NCBI RefSeq assembly: GCF_900129315.1
Contig: NZ_FQUS01000024.1
Coordinates: forward strand, 16,305 to 80,304
DNA: 64,000 nt
Reading direction: 5' to 3'
Origin: Fodinibius roseus
GTDB lineage: Bacteria > Bacteroidota > Rhodothermia > Balneolales > Balneolaceae
Each line of letters begins with the position of its first letter. Within the stretch, counting starts at the first letter, position 1. Under the pieces are notes generated by a model. It ran no database searches. It was not told the DNA's origin and saw only the letters and a program-made list of their open reading frames with translations. Both the position numbers and the translations under genes were made by a program. Of this stretch, positions 18,921 through 28,249 are shown in pieces.

Positions 18921-20147
18921 ATGACAAATGACAACGATAAGGATGTCAGCACCATTACGAAAAAATGGCTGGCTTATTTAGGTCCGGGTATCATTACCGC
19001 CGCCCTGGTTTTCGGTCCGGGTAGTTTGACCATCACCTCCAAGCTGGGAGCCATCTATGAATACGAGCTCCTGTGGGTAATCATAATATCCACCATCCTG
19101 ATGATGGCTTTTACGGGCATGGGCGCCCGGATTGGGATTGCTACCGAACACTCACTGCTGCAAAGTTTTAAGAAGAGGTGGGGAAAGTGGGCCTCATTAT
19201 TTACAGGCGTGGGGATCTTCCTGGTAACGGTTTCTTTTCAGGCGGGTAATGCCGTTGCAGCCGGCGTGGCATTTGCGGAACCGCTCGGAACCTCCACCGT
19301 CCCCTGGATTTTATTGGTCCTCGTCTGTGGTATCCTGCTGCTGTTTTTCAAGTCCTTTTACAAGGTATTGGAAAAAGTGATGATTCTCATGGTGGGCATC
19401 ATGCTGGTATCCTTCCTGTTGACCCTGATCATTACCCAGCCGGATGTTACGCAGGTCGTGCAGGGAGCCGTACCCTCCATACCGGCGGGATCGCTGTTGC
19501 TGGTGGTGGCACTGGTGGCATCCAGTTTTTCTATTGTGGGGGCCTTTTACCAGTCCTACCTGGTGCAGGAAAAGGGCTGGAAGAGCGGAGAAGTCAAAAA
19601 AGTAGTCAAGGAGAGCTTCTCGGGCATCTTTATTCTGGGATGTATTTCGGCGATGATACTGGTGGGAAGCGGCGCTATCTTGTATCCCCAGGGAATCGAG
19701 GTCAATTCGGCCTCGGATATGGGTTTGGCCCTTCAGCCCCTTTTTGGAAACTGGGCGGTATCACTGTTCATGCTGGGACTGTTTGGGGCCTCGTTCTCCT
19801 CGCTTATAGGCAATGCTACCATCGGGGGGACGCTGCTTGCGGATGCCTTGTCACTGGGCAGTGATCTGAGCAGCAAGCCGGTCAGGATTTGTATTTCGCT
19901 AATTATGATTGCCGGGGCCACCATCGCCATCATATTCGGAAAACTCCCGCTCGAGCTCATTGTTTTTGCCCAGGGAATCACTATTTTTATTGTACCTTTT
20001 ATCGGGGCCGGAATTTTTATTCTGGCAAACGACAAGGATCTCATGGGAGCTTTGGTAAACAAAAAATTCGACAACCTTCTGGGTATCATCGGATTACTCG
20101 TATTATTCGGATTAGCATTCGGAAACTTTAAAAATTTATTTTTATGA
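18921..20147 (+). CDS. NRAMP-fold membrane transporter lacking the canonical metal-binding residues
   Basis: 408 residues with about 11 transmembrane helices and the LeuT/NRAMP pattern (LGPGIITAALVFGPGSLT in TM1). Real Mn/Fe transporters carry Asp-Pro-Gly-Asn in TM1 and Met-Pro-His in TM6. Here TM1 reads Gly-Pro-Gly-Ser (residues 32-35), and the TM6 equivalent reads GAFYQSYLVQ (about 207-216), with no Met or His at the ligand sites. Metal transport is therefore doubtful. The stop overlaps the next gene's start by 4 bases (ATGA), and the operon encodes an SDR and a DHDPS-type lyase, so it may import the organic substrate those enzymes use. The family call is firm; the substrate is inference. 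Confidence 0.85.
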   Translation: MTNDNDKDVSTITKKWLAYLGPGIITAALVFGPGSLTITSKLGAIYEYELLWVIIISTILMMAFTGMGARIGIATEHSLLQSFKKRWGKWASLFTGVGIFLVTVSFQAGNAVAAGVAFAEPLGTSTVPWILLVLVCGILLLFFKSFYKVLEKVMILMVGIMLVSFLLTLIITQPDVTQVVQGAVPSIPAGSLLLVVALVASSFSIVGAFYQSYLVQEKGWKSGEVKKVVKESFSGIFILGCISAMILVGSGAILYPQGIEVNSASDMGLALQPLFGNWAVSLFMLGLFGASFSSLIGNATIGGTLLADALSLGSDLSSKPVRICISLIMIAGATIAIIFGKLPLELIVFAQGITIFIVPFIGAGIFILANDKDLMGALVNKKFDNLLGIIGLLVLFGLAFGNFKNLFL

Positions 20148-21160
20148 AATCTTTAGAAGAATTGGAAGATCGGTTATCGAAACCTTCAGATCGGTTAATA
20201 AAAGACGTTAAGAAGATTGAAGGTGATATCATGATACTGGGGGTCGGAGGTAAAATGGGGCCCAGTATGGCGAAACTCGCGACCCGTGCATTCAAGGCAT
20301 GCGGAAGCGATCAGAAAGTCATCGGCGTCTCCCGTTTTTCGGACCCCGGGCAGCGTGAGGAGTTGGATGATTACGGCATTGAAACCATTGCAGCGGATTT
20401 GCTGAACGAAGAGGAATTGCAGGCTCTTCCCGAGCCCGGGAATGTACTGTACCTGGTGGGCAAGAAATTCGGGACTTCAGGGAATGAGCACCTGACGTGG
20501 GCCATGAACGCCTACCTGCCCGGACGCGTGGCGGAAAAGTTCAAAAACTCAAATATAGTTGCCTTCTCTTCAGGAAATATTTATCCGTTTGTTCCCTACG
20601 GTTCGGGAGGCGCAACAGAACAAACGGACCCGGGCCCCGTCGGAGAATACGCCCAGTCCTGTCTGGGCAGAGAACGGGTTTTCGAACATTTTTCACATCG
20701 TTATGACATCCCGATGCTTTTTTTCCGCCTCAATTATGCGGTGGAAATGCGATATGGAAACCTCCTGGAAATAGCAAAAGCAGTCTACCAACAAGAACCT
20801 ATTGACCTGCGAAACGGTCATATGAATGTCATTTGGCAGGGGGACGCCAATGAAATCGCCCTGCGGTCGCTTTTGCACTGTAAAACGCCCCCCAAGCTAC
20901 TGAATGTGACCGGTCCGGAAACCATATCGGTCCGGTCGGTCGCCCACCAGTTTGGCAGAATATTCGAACAGGAACCGGAGTTTGTGAATGAAGAACAGCC
21001 GACTTCCCTGCTGAACAATGCTTCTCATTCCCATAAACTTTTCGGTTATCCCTCGGTTTCCCTGAACCAGATCATAGAATGGACGGCAGAGTGGGTCCAG
21101 CGGGATCAAAAAACAATTGACAAACCGACACACTTTCAGGTGCGATCAGGTAAATTCTAA
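20144..21160 (+). CDS. NAD-dependent epimerase/dehydratase-type extended SDR
   Basis: 338 residues, translationally coupled to the NRAMP-like transporter by a 4-base overlap. It has an extended SDR Rossmann fold with the nucleotide loop MILGVGGKMGPSMAKLA (about 27-43), a GGXGXXG-like variant. The strand-4 region is VLYLVGKKFGTSG, and an active-site region follows VAFSSGNIYP. The usual YxxxK may be represented by EYAQSCLGRE, where the Lys is absent, so catalysis may be altered or the alignment imprecise. It likely oxidises, reduces or epimerises a sugar or sugar acid brought in by the co-transcribed transporter. Confidence 0.78.
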   Translation: MKSLEELEDRLSKPSDRLIKDVKKIEGDIMILGVGGKMGPSMAKLATRAFKACGSDQKVIGVSRFSDPGQREELDDYGIETIAADLLNEEELQALPEPGNVLYLVGKKFGTSGNEHLTWAMNAYLPGRVAEKFKNSNIVAFSSGNIYPFVPYGSGGATEQTDPGPVGEYAQSCLGRERVFEHFSHRYDIPMLFFRLNYAVEMRYGNLLEIAKAVYQQEPIDLRNGHMNVIWQGDANEIALRSLLHCKTPPKLLNVTGPETISVRSVAHQFGRIFEQEPEFVNEEQPTSLLNNASHSHKLFGYPSVSLNQIIEWTAEWVQRDQKTIDKPTHFQVRSGKF

Positions 21161-21180
21161 GATAAGACAGAGATAGACAG

Positions 21181-22230
21181 ATGTTGAAGAAAGAGATAAA
21201 AGAATTATTACATGAGGGTACGGTCATTCCGGCCCATCCACTGGCCCTGAACGCCAACCGCGAATTAGACGAAGAACGACAACGGTTGCTGACCCGCTAT
21301 TATATCGCCAGTGGCGCCGGTGGTGTCGCCGTGGGCGTGCATTCCACGCAGTTTGAAATCCGGGACAAGGACATTGACCTGTTTGAGCCGGTATTGCGTC
21401 TCGGTTCAGAAGAGGTGGATAACGCTTCGTTAGACCGCCCCTTTGTGAAGGTTGCGGGTATTGTGGGACCCACCCGCCAGGCGATCGGGGAGGCGGAACT
21501 GGCCTCTTCTCTCGGGTACGACATGGGATTATTGAGCATGGGCGGACTTTCGGAGTACTCCGAGCTGGAGTTGATAAAAAGAGCGGAAAAAGTGGGGGAA
21601 AAGATTCCCCTGTTTGGATTTTACCTGCAGCCGGCGGTAGGGGGACAGGTGCTCAGTTATGACTTTTGGCGGGACTTTGCTGAAATTCCCACTGTCCATG
21701 CTATTAAAATGGCTCCGTTCAACCGGTATCAGACCCTGGATGTGGTACGAGCGGTTTGTGCTTCCTCCAGATATAAGGATATTGCCCTGTACACCGGCAA
21801 TGATGACAATATCATTCCGGACCTGTTAACCACCTACCGGTTTAAGGTCAACGGTAAATACCGGGAGAAGTCGATCGTAGGGGGACTACTGGGACACTGG
21901 GCGGTATGGACCCGGAAGGCGGTGGAACTGCTGGAAGAGATTAAAGAAAAAAGAGATCACGAAGGAGCCGACCTTACAGAACTTCTGACAAGAGGCATCG
22001 AAGTGACGGATACCAATGCGGTTATTTTTGACGCCGAGCACGACTTTCACGGCTGCATCCCCGGAATCCATGAAATACTCCGGCGGCAGGGACTGTTAGA
22101 GGGGCGATGGTGCCTGAATCCGGATGAAACGCTTTCCGAGGGACAGATGGAAGAGATCGACCGGGTGTATGAGAGCTATCCCCATTTGAATGACGATGAG
22201 TTTGTGGAAGATTTTTTGTCCGGCCGCTGA
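21181..22230 (+). CDS. Dihydrodipicolinate synthase-family aldolase/lyase
   Basis: 349 residues, longer than typical DapA (about 295) through an extended C-terminus. The (beta/alpha)8 barrel shows IPAHPLALNANRELDEERQ at the N-terminus, then GAGGVAVGVHSTQFE, FGFYLQPAVGG and the Schiff-base lysine in HAIKMAPFNRY (Lys176), followed by LYTGNDDNIIPDLL. Members with this length are sugar-acid or keto-acid lyases or dehydratases rather than lysine-biosynthesis enzymes. It ends the three-gene operon 18921-22230, starting 20 bp after the SDR stop. With the enolase-superfamily enzyme (15536) it could split a 2-keto-3-deoxy sugar acid. Confidence 0.85.
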   Translation: MLKKEIKELLHEGTVIPAHPLALNANRELDEERQRLLTRYYIASGAGGVAVGVHSTQFEIRDKDIDLFEPVLRLGSEEVDNASLDRPFVKVAGIVGPTRQAIGEAELASSLGYDMGLLSMGGLSEYSELELIKRAEKVGEKIPLFGFYLQPAVGGQVLSYDFWRDFAEIPTVHAIKMAPFNRYQTLDVVRAVCASSRYKDIALYTGNDDNIIPDLLTTYRFKVNGKYREKSIVGGLLGHWAVWTRKAVELLEEIKEKRDHEGADLTELLTRGIEVTDTNAVIFDAEHDFHGCIPGIHEILRRQGLLEGRWCLNPDETLSEGQMEEIDRVYESYPHLNDDEFVEDFLSGR

Positions 22231-22249
22231 CAACTCTCACAAGGAGCCT

Positions 22250-22279
22250 GTCTGACTGAGAGAGCACGGAGAGTCAGAC
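22250..22279 (+). terminator. Hairpin after the NRAMP/SDR/DHDPS operon
   Basis: GTCTGACT (22250-22257) pairs perfectly with AGTCAGAC (22272-22279) across a 14-base loop, 20 bp after the operon's last stop codon. No clear T-tract follows immediately, so the terminator call rests on position and stem only. Confidence 0.35.
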
Positions 22280-22526
22280 GATTCGAGTCAATTTTGGGCT
22301 CTTTTGAGACGAATGGTGGCCAATTTAACGAAGAAGGGATCGGAATCCGGCCAAGTTTGACGGAATCGAAGTAGGATTTGGTAAGTCCGACAGGATGTAT
22401 TTTTATTTTAAAACAGTCGCCTGAATTTCGAGGGATAAAATATTTGCTAATGAATTATAAAACTCTTAATTAAACAACCGCAAAAGGGGCAGATCATCTA
22501 AATCGGCACGCCGAGCTTAAAAAATA

Positions 22527-23126
22527 ATGACCGGGTGTATGGAATCAGCTACAAACGAGGAACGTACTGATCGTGAAAACCGATGGGTCGAAGAGATCCG
22601 GGAAGGAAGAAAGGAAGGGTTCGAAGCGCTATACCGGTTTTATTATCCTCGCTTATGCCAATTTGTCTTTCGCTATGTAAAGTCCAAAGCCACGGCGGAA
22701 GATGTTGTCCACAACGTTTTTCACAAGGTCTGGAAGAACCGGAAGGGACTCAAGGCGAATGGCAAATTAAGGGCTTACCTGTATACCGCTGTTCGTAACG
22801 AATCCTTTAAGCATTTAAATCAACGAAAACGGGATGCGTTTGCTGAGCTCGATGATCTGACATTTTTGGAAAGCAGGGAAGTGAGTCCGGAAGAAGAAAT
22901 AAATGGCAAGGAGTTTAAGCAAGCCGTACAGACCGCTATTGACAAGCTGCCGGATCGCCGCCGTGATGTTTTTTTGATGAGCCGGGAGGACCATCTGACC
23001 TACAGGGAAATTGCAGAAGTACTGGGAATTTCTATCAAAACCGTGGAAACACAAATCAGCCGTTCGCTAAAACATCTCCGCCAGGAACTGTCCCATTTTA
23101 TATCATCCGAAGGCATTTCCATTTGA
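22527..23126 (+). CDS. ECF RNA polymerase sigma factor, FecI-like (Bacteroidetes family 1)
   Basis: 199 residues. Region 2 covers about 30-95 (FEALYRFYYPRLCQFVFRYV, ATAEDVVHNVFHKVWKNR) and region 4 about 130-185 (LPDRRRDVFLMSREDHLTYREIAEV then GISIKTVETQISRSL). It is followed after 437 bp by the FecR gene, then by SusC with an STN domain and SusD. In this arrangement the SusC/STN transporter senses the glycan, FecR relays the signal, and this sigma factor turns on the downstream locus. A second possible start, ATG 22539, would shorten the protein by four residues. Confidence 0.93.
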   Translation: MTGCMESATNEERTDRENRWVEEIREGRKEGFEALYRFYYPRLCQFVFRYVKSKATAEDVVHNVFHKVWKNRKGLKANGKLRAYLYTAVRNESFKHLNQRKRDAFAELDDLTFLESREVSPEEEINGKEFKQAVQTAIDKLPDRRRDVFLMSREDHLTYREIAEVLGISIKTVETQISRSLKHLRQELSHFISSEGISI

Positions 23127-23563
23127 ATCCTCTTTAAGACGCTCAAATCAATTCTTTTAGGATTATCGGTGCGCGTGGGTTTAGGGCTGTAATCCAATCC
23201 CTTCTGAGTAAATACTCATTGCCCGTAATCCGAATTATATTGCTCATTCCTATCCGTTTCCGGAGAAACATTGTTGCGCATTTATGTCAACGTATTTGGT
23301 ATTGTTTTAACGGCCTCCGGTCTGTCTGCCTGATACAGTAACCCCCTTGTATTGTTGTTAAGGAAACATTCCATTGGGCACCGGCTCCTGTCAGCGTCTT
23401 TACTACATCAATAATTTCAGGTCTTGCGGCCATTGAAAGGCTACCCGGAAACCAACCGCACAAGGCATTACAAGTACTTTTAAAAAAAATAAAAAAGTTT
23501 GTAGGGGTATACCCGGTTTTTCCGGTAATAACTAATGAAGCATTCAAAAGAAATAACTTTTAG
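23127..23563. promoter_or_regulatory. 437-bp sigma-fecR intergenic region, likely target promoter
   Basis: No gene is recognised; an 86-codon frame on the minus strand has no family likeness. The final ~90 bases before fecR contain an A-tract (AAAAAAAATAAAAAAG, about 23481-23500), then GTAGGGGTATACCCGG and a TTTTTCCGGTAATAAC segment. This kind of A/T run plus GGGGTATACCCGG arrangement is often seen just upstream of fecR in Bacteroidota and probably holds the promoter read by the ECF sigma factor. The exact boxes are inference. Confidence 0.45.
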
Positions 23564-24664
23564 ATGAACGAGGAAGATATCAGCTGGATAAAAATTCTGC
23601 GATACGTGCAGGGGGAAAGCAGTCCCGAAGAGCATGCCGAGGTCCAAAAATGGATTGATTCAGATCCGGATCATGAAGAGATTATGTTATTTGTCGAAAA
23701 GCTGCTGGAGACCCCGGCCGAGTCAAAAGAGGACTGGGATGTGGATTCGGCCTGGTTGCGGTACAATATCCGGCATGGAAGAGACTTTGAAGAGCAAGAG
23801 GATGAGGAGGAAGAAGATATTGCCGGCTTGAAGGCGGTTAAAAAGAAAGGATCAGAGGTATCTGCTAATAAAAGGGCTCCCAAGTTTAAATGGGGTTTGG
23901 TAGCCGCCGCCGCGGCGATGATTACCGTGATCCTTCTTTTTACGGTTCCCGGGGAGCGGGGAGAACCTGTTTCTGATGTCCGGGTTCCCACTAATAAGGA
24001 AATCGTATCCGAACACGGGCAGCGTACCCATCTTCGCCTCAGTGACGGCACGCGGGTTATACTGAATGCCGGAAGTAAGATGATTACGCCGGAGACGTTT
24101 TCCGATTCTCTTCGCAGAGTGGAGCTTGAGGGACAGGCTTTCTTTAATGTGGCGACAGACTCAGCCCGCCCCTTCCTGGTTGTGACGGATCGTTCGGTGA
24201 CGGAAGTTCTGGGTACGCAGTTTGATGTTCGCGCCTATTCCGAGGATGAACAAGTAGAGGTAACCGTAGCGGAAGGGAAGGTTGCGCTGCGAGCGAAACA
24301 GGATACAGCTAAACGTAACGGGAAGGAAATTACGCATAACCAGCAAGGATCATTGTCACCTGCGGGCATTGCCGAGGTAACAGAAGTAGAGAATCTTGCT
24401 GTTCACCTTGGATGGACCGAGGGGAAACTGGTCTTCTCCAATCAACAGTTTTTGAGAGTAAAGAGAACGTTGGAGCGGTACTATAATATCACCATAGAGA
24501 TAGAAAGTGATAACGGGGAACAGCTGAGAGACCGCCGGTTTACCGGGTCATTTACCGATAGTCAGCCTTTGGAGGAAGTATTAGAGGCTATTGCCTTGTC
24601 TTTGGAAATGGAATACCGGGAAGATTCCTCTTCGGACAACTCGTATACCTTTTTTAAAAAATAA
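23564..24664 (+). CDS. FecR-family anti-sigma factor
   Basis: 366 residues. The cytoplasmic N-terminal part (about 1-105) contains ILRYVQGESSPEEHAEVQKW, the usual sigma-binding helix region, then an acidic linker. One transmembrane helix follows (LVAAAAAMITVILLFTV, about 111-127). The periplasmic FecR domain (about 145-270) contains RTHLRLSDGTRVILNAGSK and SVTEVLGTQFDVRAY. The C-terminal DUF4974-type domain (about 285-365) contains LVFSNQQFLRVKRTLERYY, which docks with the STN domain of the transporter. It regulates the sigma factor encoded at 22527 and lies 21 bp before the SusC/STN gene. Confidence 0.95.
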   Translation: MNEEDISWIKILRYVQGESSPEEHAEVQKWIDSDPDHEEIMLFVEKLLETPAESKEDWDVDSAWLRYNIRHGRDFEEQEDEEEEDIAGLKAVKKKGSEVSANKRAPKFKWGLVAAAAAMITVILLFTVPGERGEPVSDVRVPTNKEIVSEHGQRTHLRLSDGTRVILNAGSKMITPETFSDSLRRVELEGQAFFNVATDSARPFLVVTDRSVTEVLGTQFDVRAYSEDEQVEVTVAEGKVALRAKQDTAKRNGKEITHNQQGSLSPAGIAEVTEVENLAVHLGWTEGKLVFSNQQFLRVKRTLERYYNITIEIESDNGEQLRDRRFTGSFTDSQPLEEVLEAIALSLEMEYREDSSSDNSYTFFKK

Positions 24665-24685
24665 GTTCAATTTAACAACAAAAAG

Positions 24686-27600
24686 ATGTGTAATCGTATG
24701 CAAATTAGTAAGCTGAAAAAAGGAAGATTCTTTTTGCTGGGCATCGTATGTATGTTCCTGTTTTTTCAATCGGGATGGGCGCAGGAGGAGCGGGTCCATG
24801 CGGAAAATTTTGCGCCCCTTGAATGGTATGCCTCCAATGGCAACACCACCTGGTTGTATAGCAAAACCATCAAGGTCTCCTATGATGAGGTTCCGCTGGA
24901 AGAGGCACTGGTTGAATTAGCCAACCAGGCGGGTGTGCGATTGTCATATGACCGGGGCAAGCTGCCTGACAAGAGCATCAATATGTCGGAGAATCGCATA
25001 ACCGTTATTAATGCCTTTAAGAAGTTATTTGAAGGCACGGACCTGGAGGTACTGGCTTCTCCTTCCGGTCAGGTTGTAATCAAGGAGAAAAACGTGCCCG
25101 AAGCGCCGGCACCAGCTGCTGTGGAACCGGTATCGGGACAGGTTCTTGATGCGAACTCCGGGGAGACGCTTCCGGGGGTGAATATTATGATAAAGGGAAC
25201 CACCAGCGGTACGGCAACCGATGCGGAAGGAGAGTTTTCGTTAGACGTTCCGTCACTGCAGGATACGCTGGTCGTTTCTTATATCGGTTATCAATCGAAA
25301 GAAGTGCCCATTGCGGGACGTACAAGTATAGAGATATTATTGACGCCCGAAGCTGTCCTTGGAGACGAGCTGGTTGTGGTTGGGTACGGTACGCAGGAGG
25401 AAGCAAATATTACCGGCTCGATCGATGAGATTTCAGGGGAGGACCTTGATGACAGGGCCCAGGCCAATGTGGGCGATCTTTTGCGGGGTACCTCGCCCAA
25501 CCTGAATTTTAGCATGGGGTATCGCGGGGGCGAGCCGGGATCAACGCCGGACTGGAATATCCGGGGCATGGGATCAATCAGCGGAGATGATTCCCCCCTT
25601 ATTCTGGTGGACGGGGTAGAAATGAATCCCAACAATATCAATCCCAATAATATCGAAAGCGTCTCTGTGCTGAAAGATGCTTCGGCCTCCGCCATTTATG
25701 GCTCCAGGGGCGCCTTTGGAGTAGTTCTGATAACAACTAAAAAGGGAAGTCCCGGCGAGGATGCCCGTATTCAGTACAGCAATAATTTGTCGTTTGATTC
25801 TCCCATCGCACTGCCCCACCAGCAAAGTTCATTAATGTGGGCAACGGCGTTTAACCAGGCTGCACAGAATGCGGGGGAAGCGGCCGTCTATTCGGATGAG
25901 CAGATGGAGCGGATTAAAGGCTATATCAATGGGGATTTCCCGTATGAGTACGACCCGGAGAATCCCATATCCTCATTGTGGGCGGGAAGAGACGAGGGGA
26001 ATGCCAATTACGACTGGCCCGATGAGTTTACGAAGGACTATTCCTTCGGGCAGAAGCATAATCTCAGCGTCAATGGGGGCAGTGAGGATATACAGTATTT
26101 TCTGTCAGCCGGCTATAACGAAGATAATGGCATTTATAATTACGGCTATGATTATTACAAGCGGTACAATTTCCTGGCGAATCTTACGACGGACGTCACC
26201 GATTGGCTTAGTATCGATTTGAGCAGCAAATTCATCCAGTCAAAAACGGATTATCCTATAGGGATAACGACCGCGGAGAGAGATTGGTTTTTCGTGAATA
26301 TGATGAACTTCAGTCCCATGACCCCGAAGTATAATATCAACGGGAGCATACAGCATGGTCATATACGAAACCTGCAGGATGCGGGAAGAGATCAGACGGA
26401 GAATAATGATTTTTGGCTGAATTTGAGCACGGAGATCGAGCCGGTGGAGGGTTGGCTGACTACCTTTACCTACAATTATAACCTGGAACAGTTCCGTAAT
26501 ACCCGAAATCCGCAGCCGGTGATGGTGGAACTTGGAAACGGGGAGTTTGACAACATCGGTAAGCCGGGTACCGCCCATGAGGTGACGTTTGCCAAACCCA
26601 ATTACAGGAAATTCAACGTCCGCACTTCCTATGAAAATAGCCTCGAAAACCATTATTTCAAGGCGTTGGTCGGCTTTGAGCAGGAGGATAATACCTACGC
26701 CAATCTATATGGCCGGGGAGGTGAGTTGATAACAACAGAAGTACCCTCCATCAGCACCTCTTTGGGGGAGACTTCCGTTGATGATGCTCAGTCTCACTGG
26801 GCGACCCGCGGGATTTTTGGTCGTTTGAATTATAATTATGATGAAAAATATTTGCTTGAAATCAGCGGCCGGTACAACGGGTCCTCCCGGTTTGCCGAGG
26901 ACGACCGGTGGGGGTTATTTCCATCCGGTGCCGTTGGCTACCGGATTTCAGAAGAGGATTTCTGGGAACCGGTAGAACAATATGTCAATTTCCTGAAGCT
27001 CAGGGCTTCATACGGTTCCCTGGGAAACCAGCAGGTTGATAACTATATGTACCTGTCCAATGTGTCCGTTCAAAGCGAGGCCCCCTGGATTATCGGGGGT
27101 GAGCGGCCTCCCTATGCAACCACACCGGGACTCATTAGCAATAACCTGACGTGGGAGACCATAACGACCACGAATGTCGGTTTCGATGCGGAGTTCCTTG
27201 ACAATCGCCTCGATGTAACATTTGACTGGTTTAACCGGAAAACCAGTGATATGATTGGTCCGTCGGAGTCGCTCCCGGGAGTACTGGGCACAAGTGCCCC
27301 GGAAATGAATAACGCTACGCTGGAGACCAGGGGCTATGAAATAGCAGTGGGGTGGAACGATCGCCTTTCCCCTGATTTTTCTTATAACGTCAGGGCAAGC
27401 CTGGGGGATAATAAGACAACTATCCTGGAGTATAAAAATGAAAACGGGTTGATTGACACCTGGTATGAGGGGAAAGAAGTCGGGGAAATCTGGGGCTATA
27501 AGACCGGCGGTATTATCCAGTCCGAAGGGGAGGAGATGCCCGACCAGTCGGAACTGTACAGCAGCTGGGGTCCGGGAGACATGAAGTATGTGGACCTGGA

Positions 27601-28225
27601 CGGGGACGGCGCTATCTCCGAAGGGTCGAGAACCCTGGATGATCACGGGGACCTGACCGTGATTGGGAATACGACGCCCCGGTATAATATTGGCCTGCAG
27701 GCCGGATTCAACTGGAAATGGTTTGATTTCAGTATGCTGTGGCAGGGCGTAGGCAAGCGTGACTACCACCCGGGAAATTCATTAATCTTCTGGGGCTTGA
27801 ATTCCTCCCCCAACGGTTCAGGAATATATGAAGGATCGAAGAATCTGGACTACTGGCGACCGGCAGATGCCGCCGGCCGGCTGGGACCCAATACGGATGC
27901 GTATTTCCCCAAGCCATATTTCAGCGGGGAGACCTCCAAAAATCATCAAACCCAGTCCAAATATGTTCTCGATGCTTCGTACCTGCGGTTAAGGAACCTG
28001 AGAGTCGGGTATTCGGTTCCCAAAACCTTGTTAAACAGGTTTCAGATTCAACGCGCCAAGATCTATTTTGCGGGCTCGAATTTGCTCACCCTTAAATCGC
28101 TGCCCAAAGTAATGGACCCCGAGACAGCCATTGCCTCGGAACCATCAGAAGGCGGATATAACAGGTCGGGCGTTATTTATCCGATATCACGTACGCTTTC
28201 GGTTGGTGTTAACTTAGAATTTTAG
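24686..28225 (+). CDS. SusC/RagA-family TonB-dependent transporter with STN signalling domain
   Basis: 1179 residues. A signal sequence ends near QSGWAQEE (about residue 33). The STN domain (about 66-135: VSYDEVPLEEALVELANQAG, LSYDRGKLPDKS) is the periplasmic signalling module that contacts FecR. A CarboxypepD_reg-like domain follows (VSGQVLDANSGETLPGVN, about 151-235), then the plug with LGDELVVVGYGTQEEANITG and a barrel ending in LSVGVNLEF. It both imports the substrate and reports its presence to the upstream sigma/FecR pair. A second in-frame ATG at 24698 (MQISKLKKG) gives a more typical signal-peptide start and may be the true one. SusD follows 24 bp later. Confidence 0.95.
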   Translation: MCNRMQISKLKKGRFFLLGIVCMFLFFQSGWAQEERVHAENFAPLEWYASNGNTTWLYSKTIKVSYDEVPLEEALVELANQAGVRLSYDRGKLPDKSINMSENRITVINAFKKLFEGTDLEVLASPSGQVVIKEKNVPEAPAPAAVEPVSGQVLDANSGETLPGVNIMIKGTTSGTATDAEGEFSLDVPSLQDTLVVSYIGYQSKEVPIAGRTSIEILLTPEAVLGDELVVVGYGTQEEANITGSIDEISGEDLDDRAQANVGDLLRGTSPNLNFSMGYRGGEPGSTPDWNIRGMGSISGDDSPLILVDGVEMNPNNINPNNIESVSVLKDASASAIYGSRGAFGVVLITTKKGSPGEDARIQYSNNLSFDSPIALPHQQSSLMWATAFNQAAQNAGEAAVYSDEQMERIKGYINGDFPYEYDPENPISSLWAGRDEGNANYDWPDEFTKDYSFGQKHNLSVNGGSEDIQYFLSAGYNEDNGIYNYGYDYYKRYNFLANLTTDVTDWLSIDLSSKFIQSKTDYPIGITTAERDWFFVNMMNFSPMTPKYNINGSIQHGHIRNLQDAGRDQTENNDFWLNLSTEIEPVEGWLTTFTYNYNLEQFRNTRNPQPVMVELGNGEFDNIGKPGTAHEVTFAKPNYRKFNVRTSYENSLENHYFKALVGFEQEDNTYANLYGRGGELITTEVPSISTSLGETSVDDAQSHWATRGIFGRLNYNYDEKYLLEISGRYNGSSRFAEDDRWGLFPSGAVGYRISEEDFWEPVEQYVNFLKLRASYGSLGNQQVDNYMYLSNVSVQSEAPWIIGGERPPYATTPGLISNNLTWETITTTNVGFDAEFLDNRLDVTFDWFNRKTSDMIGPSESLPGVLGTSAPEMNNATLETRGYEIAVGWNDRLSPDFSYNVRASLGDNKTTILEYKNENGLIDTWYEGKEVGEIWGYKTGGIIQSEGEEMPDQSELYSSWGPGDMKYVDLDGDGAISEGSRTLDDHGDLTVIGNTTPRYNIGLQAGFNWKWFDFSMLWQGVGKRDYHPGNSLIFWGLNSSPNGSGIYEGSKNLDYWRPADAAGRLGPNTDAYFPKPYFSGETSKNHQTQSKYVLDASYLRLRNLRVGYSVPKTLLNRFQIQRAKIYFAGSNLLTLKSLPKVMDPETAIASEPSEGGYNRSGVIYPISRTLSVGVNLEF

Positions 28226-28249
28226 AACCATTATCCATATCTATCAGTT

